In this document: positions 33,829 to 41,295 of the stretch, piece by piece
Position numbering within the stretch: the first letter of the stretch is position 1
Layout: the number at the start of each line of letters is the position of its first letter
Origin: ZC4RG19 sp017577565
Lineage (GTDB): Bacteria; Actinomycetota; Acidimicrobiia; Acidimicrobiales; VFJN01
DNA: 64,000 nt
Direction: 5' to 3'
NCBI GenBank assembly: GCA_047459075.1
Contig: VSCH01000015.1
Location: 1-64,000, forward strand
The notes under the pieces: generated by a model
What the model saw: the letters and a program-made list of their open reading frames with translations, nothing else
Told to the model about the DNA's origin: nothing
The model's database searches: none
Translations under genes and position numbers: made by a program

Positions 33829-36441
33829 TCAGCCGTGGGGCGCCGGCGCGCCGGGCCGATCGGGTGCAGCGTCGCCGTTGCCGGCGGGGGCCGCCGCGGC
33901 CCTGCGGCGCTCCTCCGCGATGCGGGCGAGCTCGGCGACGACGGCGGGCAGCACCTCGGGCCGGACGATCCGGCCGAGCCGGTCGGCGACGGCGGTGGCG
34001 ATGGCCCGCACGACGTCGTCGTCGAGGCCGTCGAGCGCCGCCAGGTCGGGCGACCGCGGGGCCCCCGCCTCCGCCGGTCCCGGCGGCACGGCCTCGGGGA
34101 CCCGGTCGGGGGGGCCGTCGTCCCCCGCACCGTCGAGCGCGCCGTCCCCGGGACGCCCCTCGCCCTCCTCCGACCGGGCCTCGTCGTCCGCCGAGGACGG
34201 GGCCGCCGCCGGGCACGGCGGGCCCCCGACGTCCGCCGGCGGCGCCGGGGCCAGCTCGGCGGTGTCGGGGTCGGGGCCCTCGGCCCCGACCGGCACCGGC
34301 GCCTCCCCCGCCGGGGCCGGGACGGCCTCGTCGCCCGCGCCCCCGTCGGCGGTCCCGCCCGCCGGGGCGGGCGGATCGTCCCCGCGCGGCCCGACCTCGG
34401 CGTCCGCACCGCCCGCCTCGCGCGCCTCGGCCTGCCCGTCCGCGGGCGCCGCTCCGTCGAGCCCGAGCTCGGGCGGCAGCGGGCGGGCGTGGACCAGGGC
34501 CAGCCGGTCGGTGCAGCGGGTGAGGGCGACGAACAGGGCCCGCAGGCCGTGCTCGCCCTCCTCGACGACGGCGGCGGGCTCGACCACGACCACGGCGTCG
34601 AACTCCAGGCCCTTGGCCTCGTCGGGGGCGAGGACGACGACCGGCTCGCCGTTCGGCCGCAGCTCGCCGGCCCAGGCCACGCCCTCGGCGTCGAGCGCCT
34701 CGGCCACCGCCGGGCGGACCGACCGGGGCGCGATCACGCCGACGAGGCCGGCGTCGGCCGCGGCCCGCACGGCCTCGACCGTGCGGGCCGGCAGGTCGTC
34801 CTCGCCCGCGGCGGTCACCGCCACCTCGTGGCCCGAGCTCCGCAGCGCCTGCGGCCGGGCGAGGTCGGGCGCGATCGCCGGCAGCAGCCGCATGGCCACC
34901 TCGTGGACCTCGGCCGGCAGCCGGTAGCCGTAGTCCAGCTCCACGACCGTGGCGGCCACCCGCTCGTGCCGCAGCACCTGCACGATCTCGTCCCACGAGC
35001 GGTGGGCCCACGGGCTCGTCCCCTGGGCGAGGTCGCCGAGCACGGTCATCGAGCCGGTGCGCGACCGGCGCCGCACCGACTCGAGCTGCATCGGCGACAG
35101 GTCCTGGGCCTCGTCGACGACGATGTGCTCGTAGGTGGCCCGCACGCCGTTGAGCAGGGCGTCGGCCGCGTCGAGGAGCGGTACGTCGTCGACCGACCAC
35201 TGGTGGCTCGACACCTGGGTGCCCGAGGGCAGCGCCAGCATCGCCATCTCGTCCTCGGTCAGCGTGCCCGCGGCCGCGGCCAGCAGCTGCCGCCGGGACG
35301 AGAGCAGCTCGACGAGGAACGCCTGGGGCGTGAGCCGGGGCCACACCCGGGCCAGGTGGGCGTCGATGTCGCGGGCGGCCTCGCCCTGCACGTCGACCTC
35401 GCCGGCACCGGCCTCCCGCAGCGCCGCCCGGGCCTCGGCGCACAGGAAGGCCCGCAGCATCCGGTGGCCCTCGTTGTGCGGCCGCCCCGCCAGCTGGCGG
35501 GCCCGGGTGGCGACGCGCCGGCCGTCGAGCTCGACCGTCCGGCCGGCGGCCGTGACCCGCACGGGGACCGCCTCGACCCGCTGGCGGTTGCGCAGGCCCC
35601 GCAGGATCACCCGCAGCAGCCGCCGGTCGCCCTTCAGGCGCCGGACCTCCGGCGGGTCGACGCGGCCGATCCGCACCCGGGGGCCGAGCGCCCGCAGCGG
35701 GAGCTGGACGACCGCCTCGTCGCCCAGCGACGGCAGGACGGCGGCGACGTAGCGGATGAACGCCGGGTTGGGGCCGACGACCAGCACGTCGGCCGCGTCC
35801 AGCCGGTCGCGGTGGTTGTAGAGCAGCCACGACACCCGGTGGAGCCCGACGACGGTCTTCCCCGTGCCGGGGCCGCCCTGCACGACCAGCAGCTGGTCGA
35901 GCGGCCGGCTGATGACGTCGTACTGCGACGCCTGGATGGTGGCGACGATCTCGCGCAGCTCGCCCGAGCGGGCGCTGCCCAGCGACTCGAGGAGCGCGTC
36001 GGTGACCACCGGCTCCGGCGCCCGGCGCTCCTCCACCGCCCGCTGCACCGAGCGGAAGACGGTGTCCTCGATCTCGCGGATCTGGTTGCCCGTGCAGCGG
36101 AAGAGGCGCCGGGAGACGAGGCCCTCCGGCCGCTCGGGCGTGGCCGTGTAGAAGGGCGCGGCGATCGGCGCCTGCCAGTTGACGACGACCAGCTCGTTGT
36201 CGTCGTCCCAGATCGCGCTCTTGCCGATGTACCAGCGGTCGTCCTCGGTGTCGATGCGGCCGAAGGCGACCGCCTCGTCGGGGTCGGTCAGCCCGAACCG
36301 GCTGACCCGCTTGCGCAGCTCGAGGGCGGCCTTGGGGTTGGCGGCGAGGGCCGGGGCGTGCGCGAGGCGGGCCTGCTGGCGGTCGCGCAGGGCGAGGGCC
36401 CGATCGAAGTAGGCCTGCTCGTGGGGCAGGTCCGGATGCAT
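33829..36441 (-). CDS. UvrD/Rep-superfamily helicase of the HelD/HelR type
   Basis: The 870-residue SF1 ATPase starts at ATG 36441 (MHPDLPHEQAYFDRAL), with GGGGGAG upstream. It has Walker A QGGPGTGKT near residue 190, Walker B HIVVDEAQDLSPMQ, the motif-IV-like VELDYGYRLP, motif V DEAKGLEFDAVVV and motif VI VALTRCTDRLAL. The N-terminal coiled coil (LRDRQQARLAH) and FGRIDTEDDRWYIGKSAI match actinobacterial HelD/HelR. These bind RNA polymerase, recycle stalled complexes and can protect against rifamycins. About 180 C-terminal residues form an acidic Pro/Ala-rich tail absent from typical members, ending in a short helical segment. The frame continues to 37755 but the extension is antisense. Confidence 0.88.
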   Translation of the reverse strand: MHPDLPHEQAYFDRALALRDRQQARLAHAPALAANPKAALELRKRVSRFGLTDPDEAVAFGRIDTEDDRWYIGKSAIWDDDNELVVVNWQAPIAAPFYTATPERPEGLVSRRLFRCTGNQIREIEDTVFRSVQRAVEERRAPEPVVTDALLESLGSARSGELREIVATIQASQYDVISRPLDQLLVVQGGPGTGKTVVGLHRVSWLLYNHRDRLDAADVLVVGPNPAFIRYVAAVLPSLGDEAVVQLPLRALGPRVRIGRVDPPEVRRLKGDRRLLRVILRGLRNRQRVEAVPVRVTAAGRTVELDGRRVATRARQLAGRPHNEGHRMLRAFLCAEARAALREAGAGEVDVQGEAARDIDAHLARVWPRLTPQAFLVELLSSRRQLLAAAAGTLTEDEMAMLALPSGTQVSSHQWSVDDVPLLDAADALLNGVRATYEHIVVDEAQDLSPMQLESVRRRSRTGSMTVLGDLAQGTSPWAHRSWDEIVQVLRHERVAATVVELDYGYRLPAEVHEVAMRLLPAIAPDLARPQALRSSGHEVAVTAAGEDDLPARTVEAVRAAADAGLVGVIAPRSVRPAVAEALDAEGVAWAGELRPNGEPVVVLAPDEAKGLEFDAVVVVEPAAVVEEGEHGLRALFVALTRCTDRLALVHARPLPPELGLDGAAPADGQAEAREAGGADAEVGPRGDDPPAPAGGTADGGAGDEAVPAPAGEAPVPVGAEGPDPDTAELAPAPPADVGGPPCPAAAPSSADDEARSEEGEGRPGDGALDGAGDDGPPDRVPEAVPPGPAEAGAPRSPDLAALDGLDDDVVRAIATAVADRLGRIVRPEVLPAVVAELARIAEERRRAAAAPAGNGDAAPDRPGAPAPHG

Positions 36442-36625
36442 GCCTCGCTCTCCCCCAGGACTGGTCGACCGCGTCGCCGACGACGGGTCCGCCCGCGCGC
36501 GCGGTGGGGAGACTACCGCGCTCGCACCGTGCGCCTCCCACGCTCCGAGGCGGCCGGCCCGGGGCGGACGCGAGGTGTGACGAACGACCGCCCCACGGGC
36601 TGCCGGTGACGGGAGAGCCGCGATG

Positions 36626-36638
36626 TGACGGACCGTCA
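36626..36638. promoter_or_regulatory. TGACGG-A-CCGTCA palindrome
   Basis: This is a perfect 13-bp dyad about 45 bp upstream of the preferred start of the sucrase/ferredoxin-like gene, in the helicase/sucrase intergenic region. It may be an operator; no regulator is assigned. Confidence 0.35.
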
Positions 36639-36681
36639 GATCGGGGTCGTCCCGGGCGCGCGGGCACGGCATAGTTGCGTC

Positions 36682-37629
36682 GTGAACCTCCCGCTCGTCG
36701 ACCGGTGCGCCCAGTTCGCCCGGGCCCAGACGCTCGACCCGTCGGGCACGGCCGGCTCCTACCGCGGCTACGTGGCCGTCGACGTGCCGCTCCCGTGGCC
36801 CGACGACATCGCCGACCACCCGACGGTGGCCCCCGTGGCCGGTGCGCTCGCGGCGGCGGGCCTGCGGGTCCAGGGGACCGTGCCCGACCCGGCCGACGGC
36901 GACGGCACCCGCCTGGCGACGTTCCTGCGCCCGCCGGGCCCGTTCGTCGCCTACGAGGCGGCGGCCTGGCGTCTCGACCCCGGTGACGCCACCGTGGCGC
37001 TGGCTGCGATCGCCGCCTCGGCCGCAGCGGGCGGCGCGCTCGACGCCGGCCCGGCCACCCTGGTCGCCGAGGGCGAGGCCACCGGCCGGCTCGTGCTGGT
37101 CTGCACCCACGGGTCGCGCGACGCCTGCTGCGGTTCCCTGGGCACCCGCCTGGCCCGGTCGCTGCCGGGGTTGGGAGCGGGGGTGCACGTGCGGCGGACG
37201 AGCCACACGGGCGGGCACCGCTTCGCCCCCACGGCGCTGTTCCTGCCCGAGGGCACGGTCTGGGCCTACCTGGACATGGACACGCTGGTGGCGATCGCCG
37301 ACCGGACGCTGGACCCGGAGCTGGCCGCCCGCGCCTACCGGGGCTGCACCGGCCTCGAGGGGCCCGAGGTGCAGGCCGCCGACGGCGCCGCCCTCCGGGA
37401 GGTCGGCTGGGCCTGGCTCGACCACCGGCGCAGCGGCGCCGTCGTCGAGCGCGACGGCGACCGGACGCTCGTGCGGCTGGAGGGCGAGGCCCCCGACGGC
37501 ACGCGCCGGGCCTTCGAGGCGACCGTCGAGGTCGCCCGGGTGGTGCCCGTCCCCGACTGCGGCAAGCCGATCGAGCAGGCCCGCAAGTCGGCGCCCGAGC
37601 TCCGGGTGCGCGACCTGCGCACCGTGTGA
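36682..37629 (+). CDS. sucrase/ferredoxin-like (Apd1/Aim32-type) [2Fe-2S] protein
   Basis: The 315-residue protein contains the thioredoxin-like ferredoxin motif set of the Apd1/Aim32 family: CTHGSRDACC with paired Cys ligands, then HTGGH with two His ligands (RTSHTGGHRFAPTALFL). The family carries a Cys2His2-bound [2Fe-2S] cluster and is thought to act in redox stress. GTG 36682 has CATAGT six nt upstream; GTG 36625 is an alternative. A paralogue, next to a JmjC oxygenase, is at 57.5 kb. Confidence 0.85.
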   Translation: MNLPLVDRCAQFARAQTLDPSGTAGSYRGYVAVDVPLPWPDDIADHPTVAPVAGALAAAGLRVQGTVPDPADGDGTRLATFLRPPGPFVAYEAAAWRLDPGDATVALAAIAASAAAGGALDAGPATLVAEGEATGRLVLVCTHGSRDACCGSLGTRLARSLPGLGAGVHVRRTSHTGGHRFAPTALFLPEGTVWAYLDMDTLVAIADRTLDPELAARAYRGCTGLEGPEVQAADGAALREVGWAWLDHRRSGAVVERDGDRTLVRLEGEAPDGTRRAFEATVEVARVVPVPDCGKPIEQARKSAPELRVRDLRTV

Positions 37630-37683
37630 CGGCGCCCACCCCTGGCGGGGCCGGACCGCCGCGTGACCCGCTCGGAGAGCGAG

Positions 37684-37709
37684 CTGGCCAGGGCGACTGC
37701 CCTGGCCAG
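37684..37709. terminator. 11-bp hairpin between tRNA-Val and the sucrase gene
   Basis: CTGGCCAGGGC (37684-37694), loop GACT, and GCCCTGGCCAG (37699-37709) form a perfect stem. It starts one base beyond the tRNA 3' end and can also end transcription of the + strand gene. There is no T tract. Confidence 0.7.
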
Positions 37710-37710
37710 G

Positions 37711-37787
37711 TGGTGGGCCGTAAGGGACTCGAACCCCTGACCCCCTGCGCGTCATGCAGGTGCTCTAGCCAACTGAGCTAACGGCCC
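37711..37787 (-). tRNA. tRNA-Val (anticodon GAC), CCA encoded
   Basis: On the minus strand the acceptor arm GGGCCGT/ACGGCCC, the D arm GCTC...GAGC, the anticodon stem CCTGC/GCAGG with loop ATGACGC (anticodon GAC), and a TTCGAGT T-loop fold into a standard cloverleaf. The discriminator A and CCA are encoded at 37714-37711. A terminator hairpin follows. Confidence 0.96.
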
Positions 37788-37923
37788 GACGGGATCGTGC
37801 AACCTAGCACAACGCGGCGCCGATCCCACATCGGCCTCCCGGCGGGATCGCCGCCGGGCCGCCGGTGCCGGGCGCCGTCGTGTCACGGACGGCCGGTAAC
37901 CTGGGAGCACCCTGTGCTGGGAG

Positions 37924-38193
37924 GTGCAGACGCTGTCCGAGACCACGCCTGAACCGCTGTCCGCCGAGCTCGCGCCGTTCGTCGCGCAGGCCCGTGCCCG
38001 CCTCGCGCAGGCGACCCGCGGGCTCGACGACGAGGCCGTCGTCGAGCGACTGGAGCAGGTGGTGGCGCAGACCCACATCGAGGCGTCCCGGCTCGGCCTG
38101 ACGCTGCCGCGCCTCGACGAGGTCCGGGCGCTGCCGATCGGCGACGGCCAGGTCGTCGTGGTCCGGGCCGTCGAGGCCGACGACCAGGGCTGA
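37924..38193 (+). CDS. small acidic hypothetical protein
   Basis: This 89-residue protein begins at GTG 37924. It is helical and acidic, with segments SAELAPFVAQARARLAQATR and VVERLEQVVAQTHIEASRLG. No family was recognised. No clear Shine-Dalgarno is present, and an upstream TAACCT may be a -10. It lies between tRNA-Val (divergent) and the hpd gene (convergent). The frame has good codon bias, but the call is less certain than for its neighbours. Confidence 0.5.
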   Translation: MQTLSETTPEPLSAELAPFVAQARARLAQATRGLDDEAVVERLEQVVAQTHIEASRLGLTLPRLDEVRALPIGDGQVVVVRAVEADDQG

Positions 38194-38247
38194 CGGCCGA
38201 CCGACGGTCCGGACCGTCCGGCCCTCCGGCCGGCGCGCGCCCGGGCC

Positions 38248-39381
38248 TCAGAGGTTGCCCCGGGCCGCCTGCGCCCGCTCGATGGCCTCGAACAGGGCCT
38301 TGAAGTTGCCGGCGCCGAAGCCCGTGGCGCCCTCCCGCTGGATGATCTCGAAGAAGACCGTCGGGCGGTCGCACACGTTCTCGGTGAAGATCTGGAGCAG
38401 GTGGCCGTCCCGGTCCCGGTCGACCAGGATGCCGAGCTCCTGCAGGTCGGCCCACGGCAGGTCGACGCCCGCCATCCGCTCGCGGGCGTCCTCGTAGTAC
38501 TCGGGCGGCACGGTCAGGAACCGCACGCCCCGGTCCCGGAGGGCCCGCACGGTCGCCACGATGTCGGCCGTGCGCAGCGCGATGTGCTGGACGCCGGGCG
38601 ACCGGTAGTAGTCGAGGTACTCCTCGATCTGCGACTTGCGCAGCCCCTCCGCCGGCTCGTTGATCGGGAGCACGACCGAGTCGTGGTTCCAGACCACGGT
38701 CGACATGAGGGCGGAGTACTGCGTGGAGATCTGCTCGTCGTCGAAGTGGACCAGCGGGTCGAAGCCGAGGACCCGGCAGTAGTACTCGACCCAGTCGTCC
38801 AGCCGACCCTTCTCGACGTTGCCGACGATGTGGTCGTAGCGGGTGAGCCCGACCGCCGGGCCGGCCGGTGCGGTGAGCGCCGCGGGGACGAACCCCGGCG
38901 CGAAGGGGCCGCCGTAGCCCGAGCGGTCGAGGAAGGTGTGGACGGTCTCGCCGTAGGTGCGGATCGCCGCGTGGTGGATCTCGCCGTCCTCGTCGGCGTC
39001 GGTGGCCGGCGGGCGCTCGGGCAGGCCGCCCCGGGCGACGGCGGCCTCGAACGCGGCCGCGGCGTCGTCCACCCGGAAGCACACGTCGCGCACGCCGTCG
39101 CCGTGGGCGCGGACGTGCTCGGCGATCGGCGAGTCGGGCGTGAGGGCGCCGGTGACCAGGAAGCGCACCTCGCCCTGCTCGAGCACGTACGAGACCCGGT
39201 CGCGCCGGCCCGTCTCGGGCCCGGCGTAGGCGACGAACTCGAAGCCGAAGGCCGAGGCCAGGAAGGCGGAGAAGGCGCGGGCGTTCCCCACCCACCACTC
39301 GACGTGGTCGATGCCGGCCAGCACCGGCGGCTGGTGGCGGTCGGCGGCGTCCTGGCGCCGGGCCGTCACGGTCTCACCCAT
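38248..39381 (-). CDS. hpd: 4-hydroxyphenylpyruvate dioxygenase
   Basis: The 377-residue two-domain VOC-fold enzyme converts 4-hydroxyphenylpyruvate to homogentisate in tyrosine breakdown. The three iron ligands are visible: His in LTRYDHIVGNV, His in PGVQHIALRT and Glu in VFFEIIQREGA. The C-terminal gating helix (GFGAGNFKALFEAIE) is intact. ATG 39381 has GGGGGG about 6 nt upstream. It is divergent from an Lrp/AsnC regulator, the usual partner of hpd in actinobacteria. The remaining homogentisate genes are not in the window. Confidence 0.96.
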   Translation of the reverse strand: MGETVTARRQDAADRHQPPVLAGIDHVEWWVGNARAFSAFLASAFGFEFVAYAGPETGRRDRVSYVLEQGEVRFLVTGALTPDSPIAEHVRAHGDGVRDVCFRVDDAAAAFEAAVARGGLPERPPATDADEDGEIHHAAIRTYGETVHTFLDRSGYGGPFAPGFVPAALTAPAGPAVGLTRYDHIVGNVEKGRLDDWVEYYCRVLGFDPLVHFDDEQISTQYSALMSTVVWNHDSVVLPINEPAEGLRKSQIEEYLDYYRSPGVQHIALRTADIVATVRALRDRGVRFLTVPPEYYEDARERMAGVDLPWADLQELGILVDRDRDGHLLQIFTENVCDRPTVFFEIIQREGATGFGAGNFKALFEAIERAQAARGNL

Positions 39382-39439
39382 CTCGAGCCCCCCGAGGTGT
39401 CGCGGTTCGTCGATCCGGCCACCCAGGTAAGGCAAGACC

Positions 39440-39484
39440 GGCCAACTGCGTCAACAGTTCGCCAACAGACTGTGCAGATTGGCC
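39440..39484. promoter_or_regulatory. nested dyads in the hpd/Lrp promoter region
   Basis: GGCCAA (39440-39445) pairs with TTGGCC (39479-39484), and AACTG (39444-39448) with CAGTT (39455-39459). CAACAG is repeated in the centre. This is a candidate Lrp-type binding array for the divergent hpd promoter. Confidence 0.45.
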
Positions 39485-39487
39485 AGC

Positions 39488-39512
39488 AATGTGCCACATG
39501 TGGTAGACACAT
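39488..39512. promoter_or_regulatory. AATGTG...CACATT dyad around CCACATGTGG, before the Lrp gene
   Basis: AATGTG (39488-39493) and CACATT (39507-39512) flank the perfect palindrome CCACATGTGG (39494-39503). It ends 5 nt before ATG 39518, so binding there would autorepress the Lrp gene. Confidence 0.55.
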
Positions 39513-39517
39513 TGCTC

Positions 39518-40024
39518 ATGTTGCCCAGGGGAATCGATGCGCTCGACGCCCGGCTCATCCGGGCGCTGTGCGAGACCCCCCGCGCCGGCGTGATGGAGCT
39601 CGCCCGCCGGCTCGGTGTCGCACGCGGGACGGTACAGGCGCGCCTCGACAAGCTCCAACAGCGAGGCGTCATCATCGGCTTCGACCCCGACCTCGACCTC
39701 CGGGCCATGGGGTACGAGGTGCTGGCGTTCGTCAGCCTCGAGATCGCCCAGGGGCGGCTCGAGGACGTCTGCTCGCACCTCCGGGAGATCCCCGAGGTGC
39801 TGGAGATCCACTCGGTGACGGGGCCCGGCGACCTGCACTGCCGGGTCGTGGCCCACACCAACGAGCACCTCCAGGCGGTCATCGGGCGCATCCTCGAGGT
39901 CGCGGGCATCGACCGCACGACGACGCAGATCGCCCTCACCGAGCAGCTCCGCTACCGCGTGCTCCCGCTCGTCGAGCTGGCCATCGACGCCGAGCCCGAC
40001 CGGCGCCGGCCCGCCGCCCGCTGA
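39518..40024 (+). CDS. Lrp/AsnC-family transcriptional regulator
   Basis: The 168-residue protein has the Lrp winged helix (IDALDARLIRALCETPRAG, RRLGVARGTVQARLDKLQQ) and a RAM ligand domain (VLAFVSLEIAQGRLEDV, HSVTGPGDLHCRVVA). Its divergence from hpd suggests that it senses an aromatic amino acid or a metabolite of that pathway. ATG 39518 (MLPRGIDALDARL) is chosen; the frame opens at TTG 39479 inside the operator dyads. Confidence 0.92.
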   Translation: MLPRGIDALDARLIRALCETPRAGVMELARRLGVARGTVQARLDKLQQRGVIIGFDPDLDLRAMGYEVLAFVSLEIAQGRLEDVCSHLREIPEVLEIHSVTGPGDLHCRVVAHTNEHLQAVIGRILEVAGIDRTTTQIALTEQLRYRVLPLVELAIDAEPDRRRPAAR

Positions 40025-40088
40025 CCCGGCCCGCGGGCGCCGGCGGGGCGGGACCGACCGTCGGCACCGGCGCCGACCGCCCCCGGAC

Positions 40089-40454
40089 CTAGCCGCCCCC
40101 GGGTCGGCCCCCGTCGGGCTCGACCTCGACCGGCACGACGTCGGCCAGCCCGGTCACGGCGAGGAGCGCCCGCAGGTCGGGGCCGGCGTTGCGCAGCGCC
40201 ACCCGCCGCCCCCGGCGGCGGGCCGCCAGCTGGAGGCGGGCGAGCGCCTCGAGCGCCACCGCGTCCGGCACGAGGCCGCCCACGTCGCACACGACCGCGC
40301 CCACGGCCGGGTCGTCGAGCAGCGCCCGCAGCCGCGCGCAGAGGCCCGGCACGTCGCCCGGGCGGACCCGCCCACCGACCGCCACCACCGCCGTGCGGGG
40401 GTCCTCCGGCCGGTCGCCCGGCCCGCCTCCCGCGGTCTCGTCACGCTCGGCCAC
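40089..40454 (-). CDS. STAS-domain protein, divergent anti-sigma antagonist-like
   Basis: The 121-residue protein has a STAS fold (~20-110, TAVVAVGGRVRPGDVPGL, AVVCDVGGLVPDAVALEAL). In SpoIIAA/RsbV proteins the segment ends DS(S/A)G with the phosphorylated Ser; here it reads DAVAL, so the site is missing. It may bind constitutively, or act as a decoy or partner in the sigma switch encoded downstream. GTG 40454 has TGGAG upstream. It is the left boundary of the stress-signalling block. Confidence 0.7.
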   Translation of the reverse strand: MAERDETAGGGPGDRPEDPRTAVVAVGGRVRPGDVPGLCARLRALLDDPAVGAVVCDVGGLVPDAVALEALARLQLAARRRGRRVALRNAGPDLRALLAVTGLADVVPVEVEPDGGRPGGG

Positions 40455-40530
40455 GCAGCTCCATCGGTCGACCTCCGCCCGCTCCGACCGGCGGGCCCGG
40501 CCGAACTCATCGCACCCGCCCGTCCGCGCG

Positions 40531-40558
40531 GCGCGAAAGAATCTTCGACGATTCGCGC
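40531..40558. other. hairpin in the csp upstream region
   Basis: GCGCGAA (40531-40537) and TTCGCGC (40552-40558) form an inverted repeat, with GAATC/GATTC pairing inside. It lies about 100 nt upstream of the cold-shock gene within a 205-bp region that otherwise shows only promoter-like sequence. It may be a terminator remnant or part of a structured leader. Confidence 0.35.
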
Positions 40559-40659
40559 GTCACAGCGCGCGGTTCGCGTGCCGGCGGCGTAGCCTGCGGG
40601 GGCGGTCGTAGCCCGAAGTTCGCTCGGCCGCTCAAGTCAAGACAGATAGGCAGAGTGAC

Positions 40660-40860
40660 ATGGCAATCGGCACGGTCAAGTTCTTCAACGCCGAGAAGGG
40701 CTACGGCTTCATCTCGCGCGACGGCATGGACGACGTCTTCGTCCACTACTCGAACATCGAGGGCCAGGGCTACCGCACGCTCGAGGCCGGCCAGAAGGTC
40801 GAGTTCGAGATCGGCCCCGGCCGCAAGGGCGACGAGGCGCAGAACGTCCGGGTGGTGTGA
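40660..40860 (+). CDS. cspA: cold-shock protein (CSD RNA chaperone)
   Basis: This 66-residue OB-fold protein carries RNP1 (KGYGFI) and RNP2 (VFVHY) and begins MAIGTVKFFNAEKG. It binds single-stranded RNA/DNA and counters secondary structure. The start is ATG 40660, with a weak Shine-Dalgarno (GCAGAG). A long upstream region with hairpin potential is typical of csp leaders. A small SHOCT-like gene follows 6 nt after the stop. Confidence 0.97.
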   Translation: MAIGTVKFFNAEKGYGFISRDGMDDVFVHYSNIEGQGYRTLEAGQKVEFEIGPGRKGDEAQNVRVV

Positions 40861-40866
40861 GCGGGC

Positions 40867-41127
40867 GTGTCACGCCGGCGCACCACCTTCGGGAAGCTCC
40901 AGCGAGACCGCGACAAGCAGGCCAAGCAACGGGCCAAGCAGCAGCGGCGCGCTGAGCGGGCCGAGCTGTCGGCCGCGGCCGAGGACGCCCCGGCGCCCGA
41001 GGTCGACGAGTCGACCGTCCTCGCCCAGCTCGCCGACCTGCACGCCGCCTTCGACGACGGGCGCATCAGCTTCGACGACTTCGAGGCGCGCCGCGCCGAG
41101 CTGACCAGCCAGCTGCGGATCGACTGA
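40867..41127 (+). CDS. small basic protein with SHOCT-like C-terminus
   Basis: The 86-residue protein has a very basic N-terminal half (SRRRTTFGKLQRDRDKQAKQ and RAKQQRRAERAE) that could bind nucleic acid. An Ala/Pro/Asp linker and a helical hairpin (LADLHAAFDDGRISFDDFEA) resembling SHOCT oligomerisation motifs follow. GTG 40867 lies 6 nt after the csp stop, so the two are probably one operon ending at the strong terminator 41150-41180. A partner role with the cold-shock protein is inference. Confidence 0.75.
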   Translation: MSRRRTTFGKLQRDRDKQAKQRAKQQRRAERAELSAAAEDAPAPEVDESTVLAQLADLHAAFDDGRISFDDFEARRAELTSQLRID

Positions 41128-41149
41128 CCACACCCGAACGCGTGGAGGC

Positions 41150-41180
41150 GAGCGCCCGGGGCACCCCGCCCCGGGCGCTC
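41150..41180. terminator. 13-bp perfect hairpin after the csp operon
   Basis: GAGCGCCCGGGGC (41150-41162), loop ACCCC, and GCCCCGGGCGCTC (41168-41180) form a perfect GC stem 22 nt after the stop of the SHOCT-like gene. No T tract follows. Confidence 0.8.
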
Positions 41181-41231
41181 GTCGTCGCGCGTGGCGGTGC
41201 CGCCGGTCCGGCGACCGTCGGGAAGATCTCG

Positions 41232-41256
41232 GTGTAGGGCCGTGGCGCGGGGGTAG
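41232..41256 (+). promoter_or_regulatory. SigB/SigF-type promoter before the first stress sigma factor
   Basis: GTGT (41232-41235), a 15-nt spacer and GGGTAG (41251-41256) match the SigB/SigF class (GTTT-N14-16-GGGTAT). The position, 40 nt before GTG 41296, would allow autoregulation of the sigma gene. Confidence 0.55.
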
Positions 41257-41295
41257 CAGGGGGCCGAAAGCCAAAGCACGAACGCGGAGGCACCC

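Noticed and set aside
37670..37684. Second small inverted repeat next to the tRNA terminator
   Set aside because: Only four base pairs (GCTC/GAGC) and overlaps the stronger 11-bp hairpin.
36442..37755. N-terminal extension of the helicase frame up to 37755, and a 1303-residue frame from 37639
   Set aside because: The extension is antisense to the sucrase/ferredoxin-like gene and the tRNA; ATG 36441 has a good Shine-Dalgarno and the family N-terminus.
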